The notes: generated by a model from the sequence alone, not told the origin. Numbered from the stretch's first letter, positions 18,201-27,966 are shown. The stretch is DNA of 64,000 bases from Beijerinckiaceae bacterium (GCA_027531565.1 JAPZSB010000002.1:124001-188000); one strand, 5' to 3'. A program made the numbers and translations.

Positions 18201-20035
18201 TGCTGCTCTCGCCGCAGATCCGCCTTGTCGCGGCCTTCGACCATCGCGACATCTTCATCGATCCCGATCCGGATGCCGCGAAGGGGTTTGCCGAGCGGCA
18301 GCGGCTTTTCGACAAGCCGCGCTCGAGTTGGCAGGATTATGATCCGAAGCTGATCTCGAAGGGGGGCGGGGTTTTCTCGCGCTCGCTGAAGAAGATCCCG
18401 CTGACACCGGAAATCCGGAACCTGCTGGGCCTCGACGGTGTCGATGCCACCCCGCAGGCGGTGATGACGGCCATCCTGAAGGCCCGGGTCGACCTGCTCT
18501 GGTTCGGCGGGATCGGCACCTATATCCGGGCCAGCGCCGAGACCGATGCCGATGCCGGCGACCGCGCCAATGACACGATCCGGATCACGGCGGCGGAACT
18601 CGGGGCGCGGGTCATCGGGGAGGGCGCGAATCTCGGCATGACCCAGCTTGCCCGGATCGAGGCGGCCCGTCGCGGCGTGCAGATCAACACCGATGCGATC
18701 GACAATTCGGCCGGGGTGAATTCCTCGGATGTCGAGGTCAATCTGAAGATCGCCCTCTCGAAGCCCGAAGCGGATGGCCGGCTCGACCGGGAGGCGCGCA
18801 ATGTCCTGCTCGCCTCGATGACCGACGAAGTGGCCCGGCTGGTCCTCCGCAACAACTACCTGCAATCCCTCGCGCTCTCGCTGACGCAGAGGCTCGGTGC
18901 CGCGGCGAATGCCGAGCTGGTCGACCTGATGCGGGCGCTGGAAGCCGAGGGGAGACTTGACCGGAAGGTGGAGTTCCTGCCCAGCGATGCGGAAATCGAT
19001 GCGCGCTCCGCCCGGAACGAGGGGTTGACCCGGCCAGAGCTGGCGGTGCTGCTCGCCTATGCCAAACTGGCCCTTTACGACCAGCTTCTGGCCTCGAATG
19101 TCCCGGACGATTCGTATCTCGTCGAGGAAGCGCGGCGGTATTTCCCCAAGGAGGTACAGGAGCGCTTCCCCGATGCGATCGAGAGCCATCGACTGCGCCG
19201 GGAGATCGTGGCGACGCAGCTCTCCAACGCCGTCGTCAACCGCGGCGGGCCGGCAATCGTGACGCGGCTGGCCGCGCGGACCGGTCGACCCGTGCCGGAT
19301 ATCGCGCGGGCCTATGCTCTGGCGCGTGACGTGTTCGGCATTCTCGAGGTGAACCTCGCCATCGATGCCCTCGACACGAAGATCGGCGGTGCGGTGCAGC
19401 TGGGCCTCTACGCGGCGGCGCAGCAGCATGCCACCGAGCGGATGCTGTGGTTCCTCCGCAATGTCGACTTCACCCCCGGTCTTGCGGCCCTCGTGGCCCG
19501 CTTCCGCAAGGGCGTGCTCGAAGTGGAAAAGAAGCGCGATGCGCTCCTGTCCGATTCCACGAAGGCCCATCGCGAGCAGGCCCTCGCCGCCCTCGCCGCC
19601 GATGGCGTACCGGCGGCACTGGCGAGCCGGATCGTCGATATTCCGGTTGCTGCGGCGGCCCTCGACGCCACGCTGATTGCGGAGCGGACGGGCGTGGATG
19701 TGGTCTCGGCTGCCCGGACGATCTTCGCGCTGGCGGACCGGCTCGACCTGACCGGCATGCGGAGCGGCGCGCAGGCGGTCCAGACGACCGATCCCTACGA
19801 GCGCCTGGCGCTGGATCGCGCCCTGTCGGCCATCGAGGAGGCCTCGCGCAAGATCGCCGTCGAGGCCATCGCCAAGCATGGCCCCGGCGAAAAGGGCGTG
19901 GCGCTCTGGGCCAGTGCCAAGGGCGAATTGCTCGAGCGTACGCTCGCGACGATCCAGGGGCTGGTGACCGGCCCGCTCAACCAGGCCAAGCTGACCGTGC
20001 TCGGCGGGCTGCTGGGCGATCTTGTCCGGGAATGA
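15269..20035 (+). CDS. gdhB: NAD-specific glutamate dehydrogenase, large (180 kDa) class
   Basis: A 1588-residue enzyme of the L_180 class that oxidatively deaminates glutamate to 2-oxoglutarate with NAD+, used mainly for amino acid catabolism. The N-terminal third holds ACT-like regulatory segments (for example VNDDMPFLLDSTLADLTERG). The catalytic core lies around 790-1230, with GLRWSDRPMDFRTEILGLVK, the KGGFVPK segment, MSGDVFGNGML and WFGGIGTYI. A long helical C-terminal region follows. Length matches the family (about 1600). The ATG at 15269 has AGCGGAG upstream; a 12-residue upstream extension is unlikely. A bidirectional terminator follows at 20060. Confidence 0.96.
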   Translation: MSSASKPAIPASGALPASKDLAALIFARVDAEDLAPLSQEVRESLAAGTRAFLAHRQVGQASIRVESLDLPAGAGTLIEVVNDDMPFLLDSTLADLTERGYPLALVAHPVLAVERKPDGNLARLIGPSSGRELAPVQRESLLHIHLGLVLDAAERQALADSLAVIFAEIRAAVTDWIPMRTRIAEIATRYRATPPLLPADEIAEAVQFLDWLLAENFTLLGVREYRFSDPDISSDPIPTEGLGILRDPDVKVLRRGRELVVMTPEIRTFLKEPTPLFVAKANVKSRIHRRVYLDYVGVKILNATGELEGELRVVGLFTSTAYTGSARTIPYLRHKVARVIERAGFDHAGHSGKALINVLESYPRDELFQVDLDTLFRFTLDVLALSERPRLRALARVDRFDRFVSVMVYVPKDRYDTQVRLRIGEFLARIYEGRVSAAYPAYPEGPLSRTHYIIGRFEGKTPVIDRETLEAGILAIVRTWADDFRDALAREAPDGKAGAWGRIWTGAFNAAYREAFSASEAIADIGMLERLSPALPFAFNFLRRSGEPESRANLKVYSHGSPIPLSKRVPILENLGFTVINERTYRVVPEDGATHWLHDMTLERARGGSIDLPRLEANLEATLFGIFAGTLESDRYNVLVTEAGLTPREADILRSYARYLRQIGVPYGQIYIADALARYPAATQSLARLFALRFDPDLKEKPQDRSRLVEAMQSALLSEVDKITSLDDDRIFRRMLNLIQATLRTNAYQEGRPTIAFKFACDQIESLPLPRPLYEIFVASPQVEGLHLRFGKVARGGLRWSDRPMDFRTEILGLVKAQQVKNAVIVPVGAKGGFVPKNLPPASDRDAWFAEGTASYKTFVSALLDLTDTIRGDTIVPPARTIRYDGDDPYLVVAADKGTATFSDTANAISEARGHWLSDAFASGGSAGYDHKKMGITARGGWEAVKRHFREIDIDIQTMPFTVAGVGDMSGDVFGNGMLLSPQIRLVAAFDHRDIFIDPDPDAAKGFAERQRLFDKPRSSWQDYDPKLISKGGGVFSRSLKKIPLTPEIRNLLGLDGVDATPQAVMTAILKARVDLLWFGGIGTYIRASAETDADAGDRANDTIRITAAELGARVIGEGANLGMTQLARIEAARRGVQINTDAIDNSAGVNSSDVEVNLKIALSKPEADGRLDREARNVLLASMTDEVARLVLRNNYLQSLALSLTQRLGAAANAELVDLMRALEAEGRLDRKVEFLPSDAEIDARSARNEGLTRPELAVLLAYAKLALYDQLLASNVPDDSYLVEEARRYFPKEVQERFPDAIESHRLRREIVATQLSNAVVNRGGPAIVTRLAARTGRPVPDIARAYALARDVFGILEVNLAIDALDTKIGGAVQLGLYAAAQQHATERMLWFLRNVDFTPGLAALVARFRKGVLEVEKKRDALLSDSTKAHREQALAALAADGVPAALASRIVDIPVAAAALDATLIAERTGVDVVSAARTIFALADRLDLTGMRSGAQAVQTTDPYERLALDRALSAIEEASRKIAVEAIAKHGPGEKGVALWASAKGELLERTLATIQGLVTGPLNQAKLTVLGGLLGDLVRE

Positions 20036-20059
20036 CCCTGACAGGACCGGCTGAAACAG

Positions 20060-20084
20060 AAAGGGCGCCGAAAGGCGCCCTTTT
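20060..20084. terminator. Bidirectional terminator between gdhB and purH
   Basis: AAAGGGCGCC pairs with GGCGCCCTTT across a GAAA loop, with T residues on both strands. It sits between the convergent gdhB and purH stops and can serve both. Confidence 0.9.
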
Positions 20085-20122
20085 CGTTGCCATCCGGATC
20101 CGGCACCCGGCTCCGGAGGGGT

Positions 20123-21715
20123 TCAATGCCGGAAATGCCGCGTGCCGGTAAAGACCATCGCGAGACCGGCCTTGTTGGCCGCCTCGATCACCTCGTTGTC
20201 GCGCATCGAGCCACCCGGCTGGATCACGGCGGTGGCGCCGGCGGCAACCAATGCCTCGAGCCCGTCGGCAAAGGGGAAGAACGCATCCGAGGCTGCGACG
20301 GAGCCGATGGTCAGCGGCGTGTCGCTGCCGAGCGCCCGCGCGGCCTCGCCGGCCTTCCACGCCGCGATCCGCGCCGAATCCACCCGGCTCATCTGGCCAG
20401 CCCCGATGCCGACCGTGGCCCCGCCTTTGGCATAGACGATGGCGTTCGACTTCACGTGCTTGACCACGCGATAGGCGAAGCGGAGGTCCGAAAGCTCGGC
20501 CTCGGTCGGCTGGCGGTTCGTCACGACCCGCAATTCCATATCGTCGACCACGGCATTGTCCCGCGTCTGGACGAGGCGGCCGCCGGCGATCGAACGCAGG
20601 ACGATGTCGTCGGCCCGCGGATCAGGCAGGCCCTTTGTCAGCAGGAGCCGCAGGTTCTTCTTGGCGGCGACGATGGCGATGGCCTCGTCGCTGGCCTCGG
20701 GCGCGATGATCACTTCCGTGAAGATCTCGGTGATGGCCCGGGCCGATTCCGCATCGAGGGCGCGGTTGGTCGCGACGATCCCGCCGAAGGCCGAGACCGG
20801 ATCACAGGCCAGCGCGCGGCGGTAGGCCTCCTCGAGGCTCGCGCCTTCGGCAACGCCGCAGGGATTCGCGTGCTTGATGATGGCGACGGCGGCCGTACGG
20901 GCCGGATCGAACTCGGCAACGCATTCGAAAGCCGCATCGGCATCGTTGAGGTTGTTGTAGGACAGGGCCTTGCCCTGCACCTGCCGCGCGGTGGCGACAC
21001 CGGGCCGCGCCTGCTGCGGCTTGAGCACGAGCCAGGCCTTCTGGTGCGGGTTCTCGCCATAGCGAAGCTCGGTTGCGGCGGTATCGACCTCCCGGGCCAG
21101 TTGCGGACCGTCCCGCGTCTCGCCCGCGAACCATTCGGCGATGGCCCGGTCATAGGCGGCGGTATGGGCGAAGGCCTTGGCGGCGAGGGCCCGGCGGAAG
21201 CTGCCGCGCGTTTCCCCGCCATAGGTGTCGAGTTCGGCCAGCAGCGCCCCGTAATCCTTCGGGTCGACGACGACGCAGACGCCGTCATGGTTCTTGGCCG
21301 AGGAGCGGATCATGGCCGGCCCGCCGATATCGATATTCTCGATGATGGTCTCGAAATCGGCACCGCGCGCGAGGGTTTCGCGGAAGGGATAGAGATTGCC
21401 GACCAGCAGGTCGATCGGGGCGATGCCGTGGGCCAGCAGGGCCGCCTCGTGTTCCGGGTTGCCGCGCATGGCCAGCAGTCCGCCATGGACCTTGGGGTGC
21501 AGGGTCTTCACCCGGCCATCCATCATTTCCGGAAAGCCTGTCACCTCGGAAATGTCGAGGACCTCGATCCCCTCTGCCAGAAGCGCAGCGCGGGAGCCGC
21601 CCGTGGAGATCAGCGTGACATCGCGCGCCTTCAGCGCCCGGGCGAGTTCGACAAGTCCGGTCTTGTCGAATACCGAAAGCAGGGCGCGCTGGAGGGGGCG
21701 GGTCTTGTTGGTCAT
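20123..21715 (-). CDS. purH: Bifunctional AICAR formyltransferase / IMP cyclohydrolase
   Basis: This 530-residue enzyme catalyses the last two steps of IMP synthesis. The N-terminal cyclohydrolase (MGS-like fold, about 1-200) has [19 protein letters not shown] and the [20 protein letters not shown] signature. The C-terminal transformylase has [18 protein letters not shown] and the catalytic IIKHANPCG segment. Length matches the family (about 530). The start at 21715 begins just before the conserved fold; an in-frame extension to 21802 has no similarity. It lies downstream of rsmB and the heparinase-like gene on the same strand. Confidence 0.97.
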   Translation of the reverse strand: MTNKTRPLQRALLSVFDKTGLVELARALKARDVTLISTGGSRAALLAEGIEVLDISEVTGFPEMMDGRVKTLHPKVHGGLLAMRGNPEHEAALLAHGIAPIDLLVGNLYPFRETLARGADFETIIENIDIGGPAMIRSSAKNHDGVCVVVDPKDYGALLAELDTYGGETRGSFRRALAAKAFAHTAAYDRAIAEWFAGETRDGPQLAREVDTAATELRYGENPHQKAWLVLKPQQARPGVATARQVQGKALSYNNLNDADAAFECVAEFDPARTAAVAIIKHANPCGVAEGASLEEAYRRALACDPVSAFGGIVATNRALDAESARAITEIFTEVIIAPEASDEAIAIVAAKKNLRLLLTKGLPDPRADDIVLRSIAGGRLVQTRDNAVVDDMELRVVTNRQPTEAELSDLRFAYRVVKHVKSNAIVYAKGGATVGIGAGQMSRVDSARIAAWKAGEAARALGSDTPLTIGSVAASDAFFPFADGLEALVAAGATAVIQPGGSMRDNEVIEAANKAGLAMVFTGTRHFRH

Positions 21716-21810
21716 GGGGAACGGCTCCGGACAATGGTCCGCGCGCGATAGCACATGCGTTTGCACCGCACCATGCCGATTGCCGAAAAACTGTGCCGGC
21801 AACCGATCCG

Positions 21811-23559
21811 CTAGCCCTGATACGGCACGAGGCGCCAGTGAAGATCGAGGGAACCCGAGATCGGGACATCGAGGATGATCGCCTCGGTCTTCGGATTGAG
21901 GATTTCCTGGTCGTAGCAGCGGCTTTCCTCGAGATGCAGCGGTAGGCCTGGTGCCTCGAACAGCCAGAGATCCCGCCCCGGCTGCTGGTGGGGCAGCCTC
22001 AGCATCACGCCGTCCTGGCGCGAGAGCATGACGGGCAGGATCCGTGGATGGAGGTGGAAGGCCAGGGTGATCCGGCGGTTCTGGCCGCGGCCATCGGTCT
22101 GGATGATGCGGTCGAGGCCCTGGAGCCCACCGCCGCCAAGCAGGGTCAGGTGCCGTTCGACCCGGTAGCCGAGACTGTCCGCCAGCCCGTCATGGCGCAG
22201 CACGAGATATTGCATGCCCGGCGTCACCACCCGCTCGACCGGCCCGGCCTGTCCGGCAGAGGTCAGCCCGTAGGCGCGTCCTTCGAGAAGGGAGGTCTGC
22301 GGCGCGAGGCTGACGAAGGACTGGTCGTCGATCAGGAGCGTGGAATGGGCCGCGCCGACCCGGAAGGACCGCGCGACCTCGCCTTCGGCCCAGGCGGGCA
22401 TGCCGCAATTGACGATCAGCTTGTCGGCCTTGGTGGAGAACTCGAAGGAAAGGGCGCTCGCCGTCGCATTCTCGTCGAAGCCCGGCGGGGGCTGCCGCCC
22501 GGTATCGGCGATGACGATGCCGTTCTCGTCCTCAAGCCGCTCGAACCCGCTTTCGGTTGCGGAATCCAGCCGCGGGACGCGCCCGGATCCGAAGCGCGTG
22601 ACCTGCGAAACCAGATCGCGGACGGCAAGTCCGCCGCCGTTGAACAAGGCGAGGCCGCCATCGGGCTGCTGCATCATCCGGATGAAGCTGATGAGCCGCA
22701 GAAGATTCGGGCCCAGCATCTCGGGCGGGCCGGAATGGCGTGCCCGGTAGAGCGCCAGCAGCGGGATGAGGTTCGCCGCCAGCCGCACGGCCGTGGCGGG
22801 ATTGCGGTCGAGCGGCCCGCCGTCCCGGGCGAGACCTTGCTCCAGATTGTCCTGGAACAGCATTTCCGCCTGCCGCAGGGCCGAGGCCGGCCGGTCAAGC
22901 GCGAGGGCATGAAACAGCAGGGCGATGGCTGCCTCGAGAGCCAGCATGCCGATCTGACGTTGTGTCGCCAGCACGCGCGCCATGGCTGCATCCCGCTGCA
23001 GGTGCTTCAGCAGCGCCTGGTATTCGCTGAAATCGGCCTGGTCGGTCAGGAGCGCGGAATGGGTGACCCAGGCAATCAGGCGGCGCGGTACGGCCTCGGG
23101 ATCCTCGGCGGCAGGCCAGGCAGCCTGCTGCCGTTTCGCCATCCACCGACGCGCCAGCAGCCGCGCCCCCTTCCGGATCTCCGGATCGCCGCTGGCATCG
23201 AAATGGCGCAGCCATTCGAAGCCGTGCAGGCCAACCGAGAAGGACCGGCACGGTGGCGGAAGATCGAATGGCGAGCGGCCCCCGGTCAGCAAGGTGCGGC
23301 CGCCCAGGACGATCTGCCCCGACAGGAAATCACCCGCGATGCTCGGATCGGCGAGATGGAGATGGGGGGGGACGTAGAGGAAGCGCGTGGCGTGGAAACG
23401 GCGGCGCCCCAACCAGCTGCGCGCCGAGGCGAGGCGCCAGCCCAGCCGACGCTGCGGCAGGGTGACAAGCCGAGCGGATTTCCTCGGTCCGGCGTGGTTT
23501 TCCGGCGGATCCGTCAGGCTGGACTCGTCAGTCTCGGCAGGAACCTGTTCACGCATCAT
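21811..23559 (-). CDS. Heparinase II/III-family protein
   Basis: A 582-residue protein with an alpha/alpha-toroid N-terminal half. The family-typical [15 protein letters not shown] appears near residue 40, and FDWLRHF-like helices and [11 protein letters not shown] follow. The beta-sandwich C-terminal half is marked by [18 protein letters not shown] and [16 protein letters not shown]. Rhizobial homologues sit in this exact position next to rsmB and purH. The substrate is unknown; uronic-acid-containing polysaccharide is only a family guess, and there is no signal peptide. The start at 23559 forms an ATGA overlap with the rsmB stop, so translation is coupled; ATG at 23556 is the alternative. 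Confidence 0.82.
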   Translation of the reverse strand: MMREQVPAETDESSLTDPPENHAGPRKSARLVTLPQRRLGWRLASARSWLGRRRFHATRFLYVPPHLHLADPSIAGDFLSGQIVLGGRTLLTGGRSPFDLPPPCRSFSVGLHGFEWLRHFDASGDPEIRKGARLLARRWMAKRQQAAWPAAEDPEAVPRRLIAWVTHSALLTDQADFSEYQALLKHLQRDAAMARVLATQRQIGMLALEAAIALLFHALALDRPASALRQAEMLFQDNLEQGLARDGGPLDRNPATAVRLAANLIPLLALYRARHSGPPEMLGPNLLRLISFIRMMQQPDGGLALFNGGGLAVRDLVSQVTRFGSGRVPRLDSATESGFERLEDENGIVIADTGRQPPPGFDENATASALSFEFSTKADKLIVNCGMPAWAEGEVARSFRVGAAHSTLLIDDQSFVSLAPQTSLLEGRAYGLTSAGQAGPVERVVTPGMQYLVLRHDGLADSLGYRVERHLTLLGGGGLQGLDRIIQTDGRGQNRRITLAFHLHPRILPVMLSRQDGVMLRLPHQQPGRDLWLFEAPGLPLHLEESRCYDQEILNPKTEAIILDVPISGSLDLHWRLVPYQG

Positions 23560-24896
23560 GCCAAACGACGCAGCCTTGCGGCAAAAAACCCATCGACTCC
23601 GCCACTTCCCGCCATCGCAGACGGCAGCAGCCTTAAGCAACCATCAGGGTTAATTGCTTCAGAGGCAAGACCAAATTCCTGTCCATCGACAGGAATGGCG
23701 CGAAATTGTTCATGGCTGCCGAGGAAGCGGGCGATCTGGTGCTCGCCTTCCTCGGGTTCCAGCGAGCAGGTCGCGTAGACCAGCAGGCCGCCGGGGCGCA
23801 CGAGGCTTGCGGCATGGGCCAGAAGCCGCGTCTGCTGGGTGGCCAGGGCGAGGATATCCGCGAGGGTTTTCGTCCAGGCGATTTCGGGATGCCGGCGGAT
23901 GGTGCCGGTGGCCGAGCAGGGGGCATCGAGCAGGACGGCATCGTAGGGGCCGTCCGTCACGGCCAGCGCATCCATGACCCGGACCTCCGCCTGCATGTTC
24001 AGGCGATCAAGATTCTCGCGCAGCCGTCCGGCGCGTTGGGCGCTGCGTTCGACGGCCGTCACGGCCGCGCCGGCATGGATCAACTGGGCCGTCTTCCCCC
24101 CGGGCGCGGCGCAGAGATCGAGCACTCGCTTGCCCCGGAGGTCACCGAAAAGCCGGACCGGCATGGCGCTCGCCGCATCCTGCACCTGGAAATGCCCCTC
24201 CGCGAAGCCCGGCAGGCTGGTGACCGGGCGGTCCGACCGGAGCCGCCACGAACCGGTCGGGAGCGGTTCGACCATGCCGTCGAGCGCCTCGGCCGCTCCC
24301 GGAGCGAAGAGAGTGAGATCGATGCTCGGTGGCTGCGCATGCTGGGCGGCAATGGCCAGCGCTGCCGGGGCCCCATAGGCCTGACGCCAGCGTTCCAGCA
24401 GCCAGGGGGGGCTGTCCTCGCCCTCGACCGGATTGGCGAGGATGCCGTCCCGCTCCGATGCGACGCGGCGCAGGACGGCATTGGCCAGTTTGGCGAAATG
24501 CCGGGCCTGCGGATCCTGCTTGCAGAGTTCGATGGCGACATCGACGGCGGCGTGGTCGGGGATGTCAAGGAAGAGAATCTGGGCCGCCGCGGTCTGGACG
24601 GCCTCGCGCAGGAGGCCGGCATCGGGCCATTCACCCTGGCTCAGGCGTTCGGCCAGCACCCGCCGGATCGTGCCGAACCGCCGGAAGGTGACCATGGCGA
24701 TGGCGCGCGCGAGGCTGCGATCGGCATCGCCGAGGGCCGATTTCGGCGCGGAGAGCTGCAGCGCCTCGTCGAGCGACCGCCGTTCGCGCAGGGCCCGCCG
24801 CACGGCGCCTGCAGCCCAGAGACGGACCGCAAGGCCGGGATGGCGTTCGCGCCTGCGCTGGCTGCCCGGGGCAGATTCTCGATCGGATTGAGCCAC
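23556..24896 (-). CDS. rsmB: RsmB/NOP-family RNA m5C methyltransferase
   Basis: A 446-residue protein with an N-terminal NusB-like RNA-binding domain (about 20-160) and a C-terminal SAM-dependent m5C methyltransferase domain. The latter has motif I DLCAAPGGKT (260-269), the motif IV cysteine in DAPCSATG (Cys327) and the catalytic motif VI cysteine in YATCSLEPEEGE (Cys377). By family it modifies C967 of 16S rRNA. It is upstream of, and overlaps by four bases, the heparinase-like gene, a pairing seen across Rhizobiales. Confidence 0.93.
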   Translation of the reverse strand: MAQSDRESAPGSQRRRERHPGLAVRLWAAGAVRRALRERRSLDEALQLSAPKSALGDADRSLARAIAMVTFRRFGTIRRVLAERLSQGEWPDAGLLREAVQTAAAQILFLDIPDHAAVDVAIELCKQDPQARHFAKLANAVLRRVASERDGILANPVEGEDSPPWLLERWRQAYGAPAALAIAAQHAQPPSIDLTLFAPGAAEALDGMVEPLPTGSWRLRSDRPVTSLPGFAEGHFQVQDAASAMPVRLFGDLRGKRVLDLCAAPGGKTAQLIHAGAAVTAVERSAQRAGRLRENLDRLNMQAEVRVMDALAVTDGPYDAVLLDAPCSATGTIRRHPEIAWTKTLADILALATQQTRLLAHAASLVRPGGLLVYATCSLEPEEGEHQIARFLGSHEQFRAIPVDGQEFGLASEAINPDGCLRLLPSAMAGSGGVDGFFAARLRRLA

Positions 24897-24923
24897 GTCG
24901 GTCCTTTCGCCAAGGCGCCCGGG

Positions 24924-25697
24924 CTACAGGATATCGGGCAGGGTTTCCAGTACCGATTGATCGAAGTCCAGAGCGGCGAGGAAGGTCGCCATGGAAGCGG
25001 GGAGAGGCGCGGTCACCTGAAGCGGGTCCAGCGCAGGCGAATTCTGCCGGGGTGCCTTGTGCCCCGGTCTTGGCAGCCGGATGCGCCAGGCATGGAGAAG
25101 CAATGACGGGCTGGCCGCCATCGCGCGGTCTCCGCCATAGACCCTGTCGCCGGCCAGCGGCCAGCCCATCGCGGCGCAATGGACGCGGAGCTGGTGCGTG
25201 CGGCCCGTGACCGGCTGCAGCGCCAGCCAGGACAGGCCGTCGCGCGTCGCCAGCCGGCGCCAGCGTGTTTCGGAAGGCTGCCCGGAAGGGTCGACCTTCA
25301 TCCACCAGGAGCGGCGGTCATGCGAGCGCCGGGCGAGCGGCAGGTCGATCACGCCGGCGGTCTCGGCCGGCATGCCGCAGGCCAGGGCGAGATAGGTCTT
25401 GGTGACGCGGCCCTGCGCGAAGGCCTGCCCCAACTGGCGCAGCGCTGCGGCATTGCGCCCCAGCACGAGGCAGCCGGTCGTTTCGCGGTCAAGGCGATGC
25501 GCCAGTTGCGGCAGGATCGGGCCGTCAAGCCGGAGGTCGGGCAGGAAGTCGTCCAGTGTCTGGCCGCCTTTCGGCCCGCGATGGACCGCGAGGCCGGATG
25601 GCTTGTCCAGGACCAGACAATCGGCATCTCGATACAGGATGCGATCGAGCAGATCGCGCGAGGTCATGCGCATGAACGGTCCCTGCCCTCTGGCCAT
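24924..25697 (-). CDS. RluA-family pseudouridine synthase
   Basis: A 257-residue enzyme isomerising uridine to pseudouridine in rRNA or tRNA. The catalytic Asp is Asp70 in HRLDRETTG. Further family segments are LVLDKPSGLAVH, KTYLAL and TGRTHQLRVHCAAMGWPLAGD. No S4 domain is present, so it belongs to the short RluA/TruC-like group; the target base cannot be told from sequence. In-frame Met at 25673 or 25667 may be the true start. It is divergent from the DUF1674 gene, with 41 bases between the chosen starts. Confidence 0.9.
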   Translation of the reverse strand: MARGQGPFMRMTSRDLLDRILYRDADCLVLDKPSGLAVHRGPKGGQTLDDFLPDLRLDGPILPQLAHRLDRETTGCLVLGRNAAALRQLGQAFAQGRVTKTYLALACGMPAETAGVIDLPLARRSHDRRSWWMKVDPSGQPSETRWRRLATRDGLSWLALQPVTGRTHQLRVHCAAMGWPLAGDRVYGGDRAMAASPSLLLHAWRIRLPRPGHKAPRQNSPALDPLQVTAPLPASMATFLAALDFDQSVLETLPDIL

Positions 25698-25738
25698 CGG
25701 GCCGGCCCGGCGCTATGTCGGGCGAAGGTGGAATGAAG

Positions 25739-25945
25739 ATGGCCGAGGAAAACCAAAACCCGCCCCCCGTCAAGCTGCTCAGCCCGGCCGCGCAGCGCGC
25801 GCTGGCCGAAGCGGCCGAGCGCCGTGCCGCCCTCGAAGCGCGCGAGGCCGAACTGGCCCGGATCCGCGAGGTCAAGGGCCGCGGCGGCAAGGATCCCGTC
25901 CGCTACGAGGACTGGGAAGTGAAGGGCATCGCCAGCGACTTCTGA
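25739..25945 (+). CDS. DUF1674 / succinate dehydrogenase assembly factor 4-like protein
   Basis: A 68-residue protein ending in KDPVRYEDWEVKGIASDF, the conserved C-terminal signature of the SDHAF4 (DUF1674) family. In mitochondria this family helps FAD-loaded SdhA assemble into complex II. The Ala/Glu-rich middle is probably helical. The ATG at 25739 has AAGGTGG seven bases upstream; ATGs at 25733 and 25715 are less well placed. A role in succinate dehydrogenase assembly here is inferred from the family. Confidence 0.88.
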   Translation: MAEENQNPPPVKLLSPAAQRALAEAAERRAALEAREAELARIREVKGRGGKDPVRYEDWEVKGIASDF

Positions 25946-25953
25946 GCCGAGGC

Positions 25954-26487
25954 TCAGGGGATGACGTGGATCCGCGCGCCGACCCGCACGCGCGGCATCA
26001 GGTCGAGGATGTCCTCGTCCAGCATGCGGATGCAGCCATAGGATGCGAAGGAGCCGATCGAGGCGCGCATCGAGGCGGATGTGCCATGGATGGCATATTC
26101 GCCGGGCGCGATGGTGAGTGCCGCGGCGCCCATCGGATTGTTCGGCGCACCGCCGGGAATGACATCGGGCAGGCCCGGACGGTCCCGTCGTACCTCGGCT
26201 GGCGGCGACCAGGCCGGGCGGATATGCTTGCCGTCGATCACCCGGGTGCCGAACCATTGCTTGCCGGGTTTCCCGACCGCCACGCGATAGCGGATGGCGG
26301 TGCCGTCACCCTGGACAAAATACAGCTGGCGCTGGCGCGTCGAGACGACCACGGCGCCCGGTTCATACCCCCCTGGCATGACGACAAGCTCCCGCGACTG
26401 GGCCGGGAGCACCGATCCGGCCAGAAAGGCAAAGACCAGCGCCAGAGGCCTGAACGTGATTCGATCGAAAGGAAGGGTACCGGACAT
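25954..26487 (-). CDS. L,D-transpeptidase (YkuD domain), exported
   Basis: A 177-residue periplasmic enzyme that forms 3-3 peptidoglycan crosslinks or attaches proteins to peptidoglycan. It has a signal segment (about 13-30). The YkuD active site is His134 in HGTSASM followed 18 residues later by Cys152. The usual SHGC motif reads Ser-Tyr-Gly-Cys, with Tyr150 in place of the second, non-nucleophilic His. PGGAPNNPMGAAAL before the active site is typical of ErfK/YbiS-like members. It is convergent with the DUF1674 gene, with eight bases between stops. Confidence 0.9.
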   Translation of the reverse strand: MSGTLPFDRITFRPLALVFAFLAGSVLPAQSRELVVMPGGYEPGAVVVSTRQRQLYFVQGDGTAIRYRVAVGKPGKQWFGTRVIDGKHIRPAWSPPAEVRRDRPGLPDVIPGGAPNNPMGAAALTIAPGEYAIHGTSASMRASIGSFASYGCIRMLDEDILDLMPRVRVGARIHVIP

Positions 26488-26611
26488 TCCATTTACCTCG
26501 CGTTACGGAATGCTAGCCTCCCGAATGCTTTCCGGCTTCTTGCCAGCGACCGGAAACCCGTGCTCAACGTTAACGTGAACTAAACAATGGCTGGCGACGG
26601 AGAAATCGGAC

Positions 26612-27931
26612 GTGACGGATGCCAACAATCGGGCCCGGGCGGCCAACCTGGCGCTGCTGAACCTGCTGGGCGAGGCCTTCCCGCTGGGGATTCCGGTCGA
26701 GCTCTGGGATGGCAGCGAGGTCATGCTGGGGCCCGAGCCGCGCCATGCCTCGCTCCGGCTTCACTTGCGCGATCCGGGTTTCCTGCCGGGCCTTGTCCGC
26801 CGGCCCCGGCTTGACACCATCCTCCGTGGCCATGCGCGGGGGGCCATCGATTTGTCAGGCGGAACGGTGCTTGACCTCGCGGCCTTGCGCCCGTCCGAAA
26901 AGCCCGGCCGGATCCTGAAGCGGATCGGCCTTTTCCGGCTGGCGCGCGCGGCGCTGGGGCTGCTGCGGGTCAAGGGCTCCACGCATGCGGCGGGCTTTGA
27001 CGGGCAGGGCCGGCCTCTTGTGCGTGCCGAAGCGAAGGAAAACGCGGTCGACATTCCGTTCCACTACGATCTGTCGAACGAGTTCTACCAGCTCTTCCTC
27101 GACTCACGGATGGTCTATACCTGCGCCTATTTCGCCGAGTGGCACGACGATCTCGAACGCGCCCAGCTGGACAAGATCGAGATGATCTGCCGGAAGCTGC
27201 GGCTCCGGCCCGGCGACACGCTGCTCGATATCGGATGCGGCTGGGGGGCACTGCTGATCCACGCCGCCCGGCATCATGGTGTGCGGGGATACGGCGTCAC
27301 CTTGTCCCCGGCCCAGATCGAGGAAGGGCGCCGGCGCGTCGAGGAGGCGGGGCTGGCCGATCGTGTCACCCTCGATCTCAAGCCCTACGAGGCCGTGCAG
27401 GGGCAGTTCGACAAGATCGCGTCGATCGGCATGTACGAGCATGTCGGGTTCAAGGCGCATGATGCCTATTTCACCGCCGTGAACCGGCTCCTCAAGCCGG
27501 GCGGGCTCTACCTGCATCATGCGATCACCCGCCGGGGGCGACGGAGCGAGAAGGCCTTTCACCGGATGCGCCCGGAATATTCCGCGATGACGTCCTACAT
27601 TTTCCCGGGCGGCGAGGTCGACCATATCGGCCATTCCACGACCCAGCTCGAGGCCCATGGATTCGAGGTGCACGATATCGAGGGCTGGCGCCCGCATTAT
27701 GCCCGGACGACGGCGCTCTGGTGCCAGCGCCTGCATGCGCGGAGGGCGGAGGCGGAGGCGATGATCGGTCCGGAACGGACCCGGATCTGGCTGGCCTATC
27801 TCGGCGGGGTCAGCCTGGCCTTCTCCCGGGGGTCGCTGAACCTGTTCCAGACCCTGGCGTCAAAAAAGAAGCGCGAGGGGGATGCCCTCGCGCTCAATGT
27901 TCCGCCAAGCCGCGGTGATCTCTATCGCTGA
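26612..27931 (+). CDS. cfa: Cyclopropane-fatty-acyl-phospholipid synthase family protein
   Basis: This 439-residue enzyme transfers a methylene from SAM to cis double bonds of membrane phospholipid acyl chains. An N-terminal lipid-binding domain (about 1-140) is followed by the methyltransferase domain. Substrate and SAM contacts are seen in HYDLSNEFYQLFLD, LLDIGCGWGALL (about 204-215), GVTLSPAQ and SIGMYEHVG. The C-terminal RMWRLYLA-like region reads RTRIWLAYLGGVSLAF. The start is GTG at 26612 with GGAG ten bases upstream. It stands alone, divergent from the L,D-transpeptidase gene. Confidence 0.93.
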   Translation: MTDANNRARAANLALLNLLGEAFPLGIPVELWDGSEVMLGPEPRHASLRLHLRDPGFLPGLVRRPRLDTILRGHARGAIDLSGGTVLDLAALRPSEKPGRILKRIGLFRLARAALGLLRVKGSTHAAGFDGQGRPLVRAEAKENAVDIPFHYDLSNEFYQLFLDSRMVYTCAYFAEWHDDLERAQLDKIEMICRKLRLRPGDTLLDIGCGWGALLIHAARHHGVRGYGVTLSPAQIEEGRRRVEEAGLADRVTLDLKPYEAVQGQFDKIASIGMYEHVGFKAHDAYFTAVNRLLKPGGLYLHHAITRRGRRSEKAFHRMRPEYSAMTSYIFPGGEVDHIGHSTTQLEAHGFEVHDIEGWRPHYARTTALWCQRLHARRAEAEAMIGPERTRIWLAYLGGVSLAFSRGSLNLFQTLASKKKREGDALALNVPPSRGDLYR

Positions 27932-27966
27932 AGGGGCCTTCCGGTCCCCTCGGTGACGAATCCGGA

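Noticed and set aside
15209-19879. A 1556-codon open frame antisense to gdhB
   Set aside because: It mirrors the high-GC codon structure of gdhB in the opposite strand, is rich in Arg/Gly/His/Asp repeats and resembles no protein family.
27932-27966. AGGGG/CCCCT hairpin between cfa and acs
   Set aside because: A short stem with no T-run on either strand; not enough to call a terminator.
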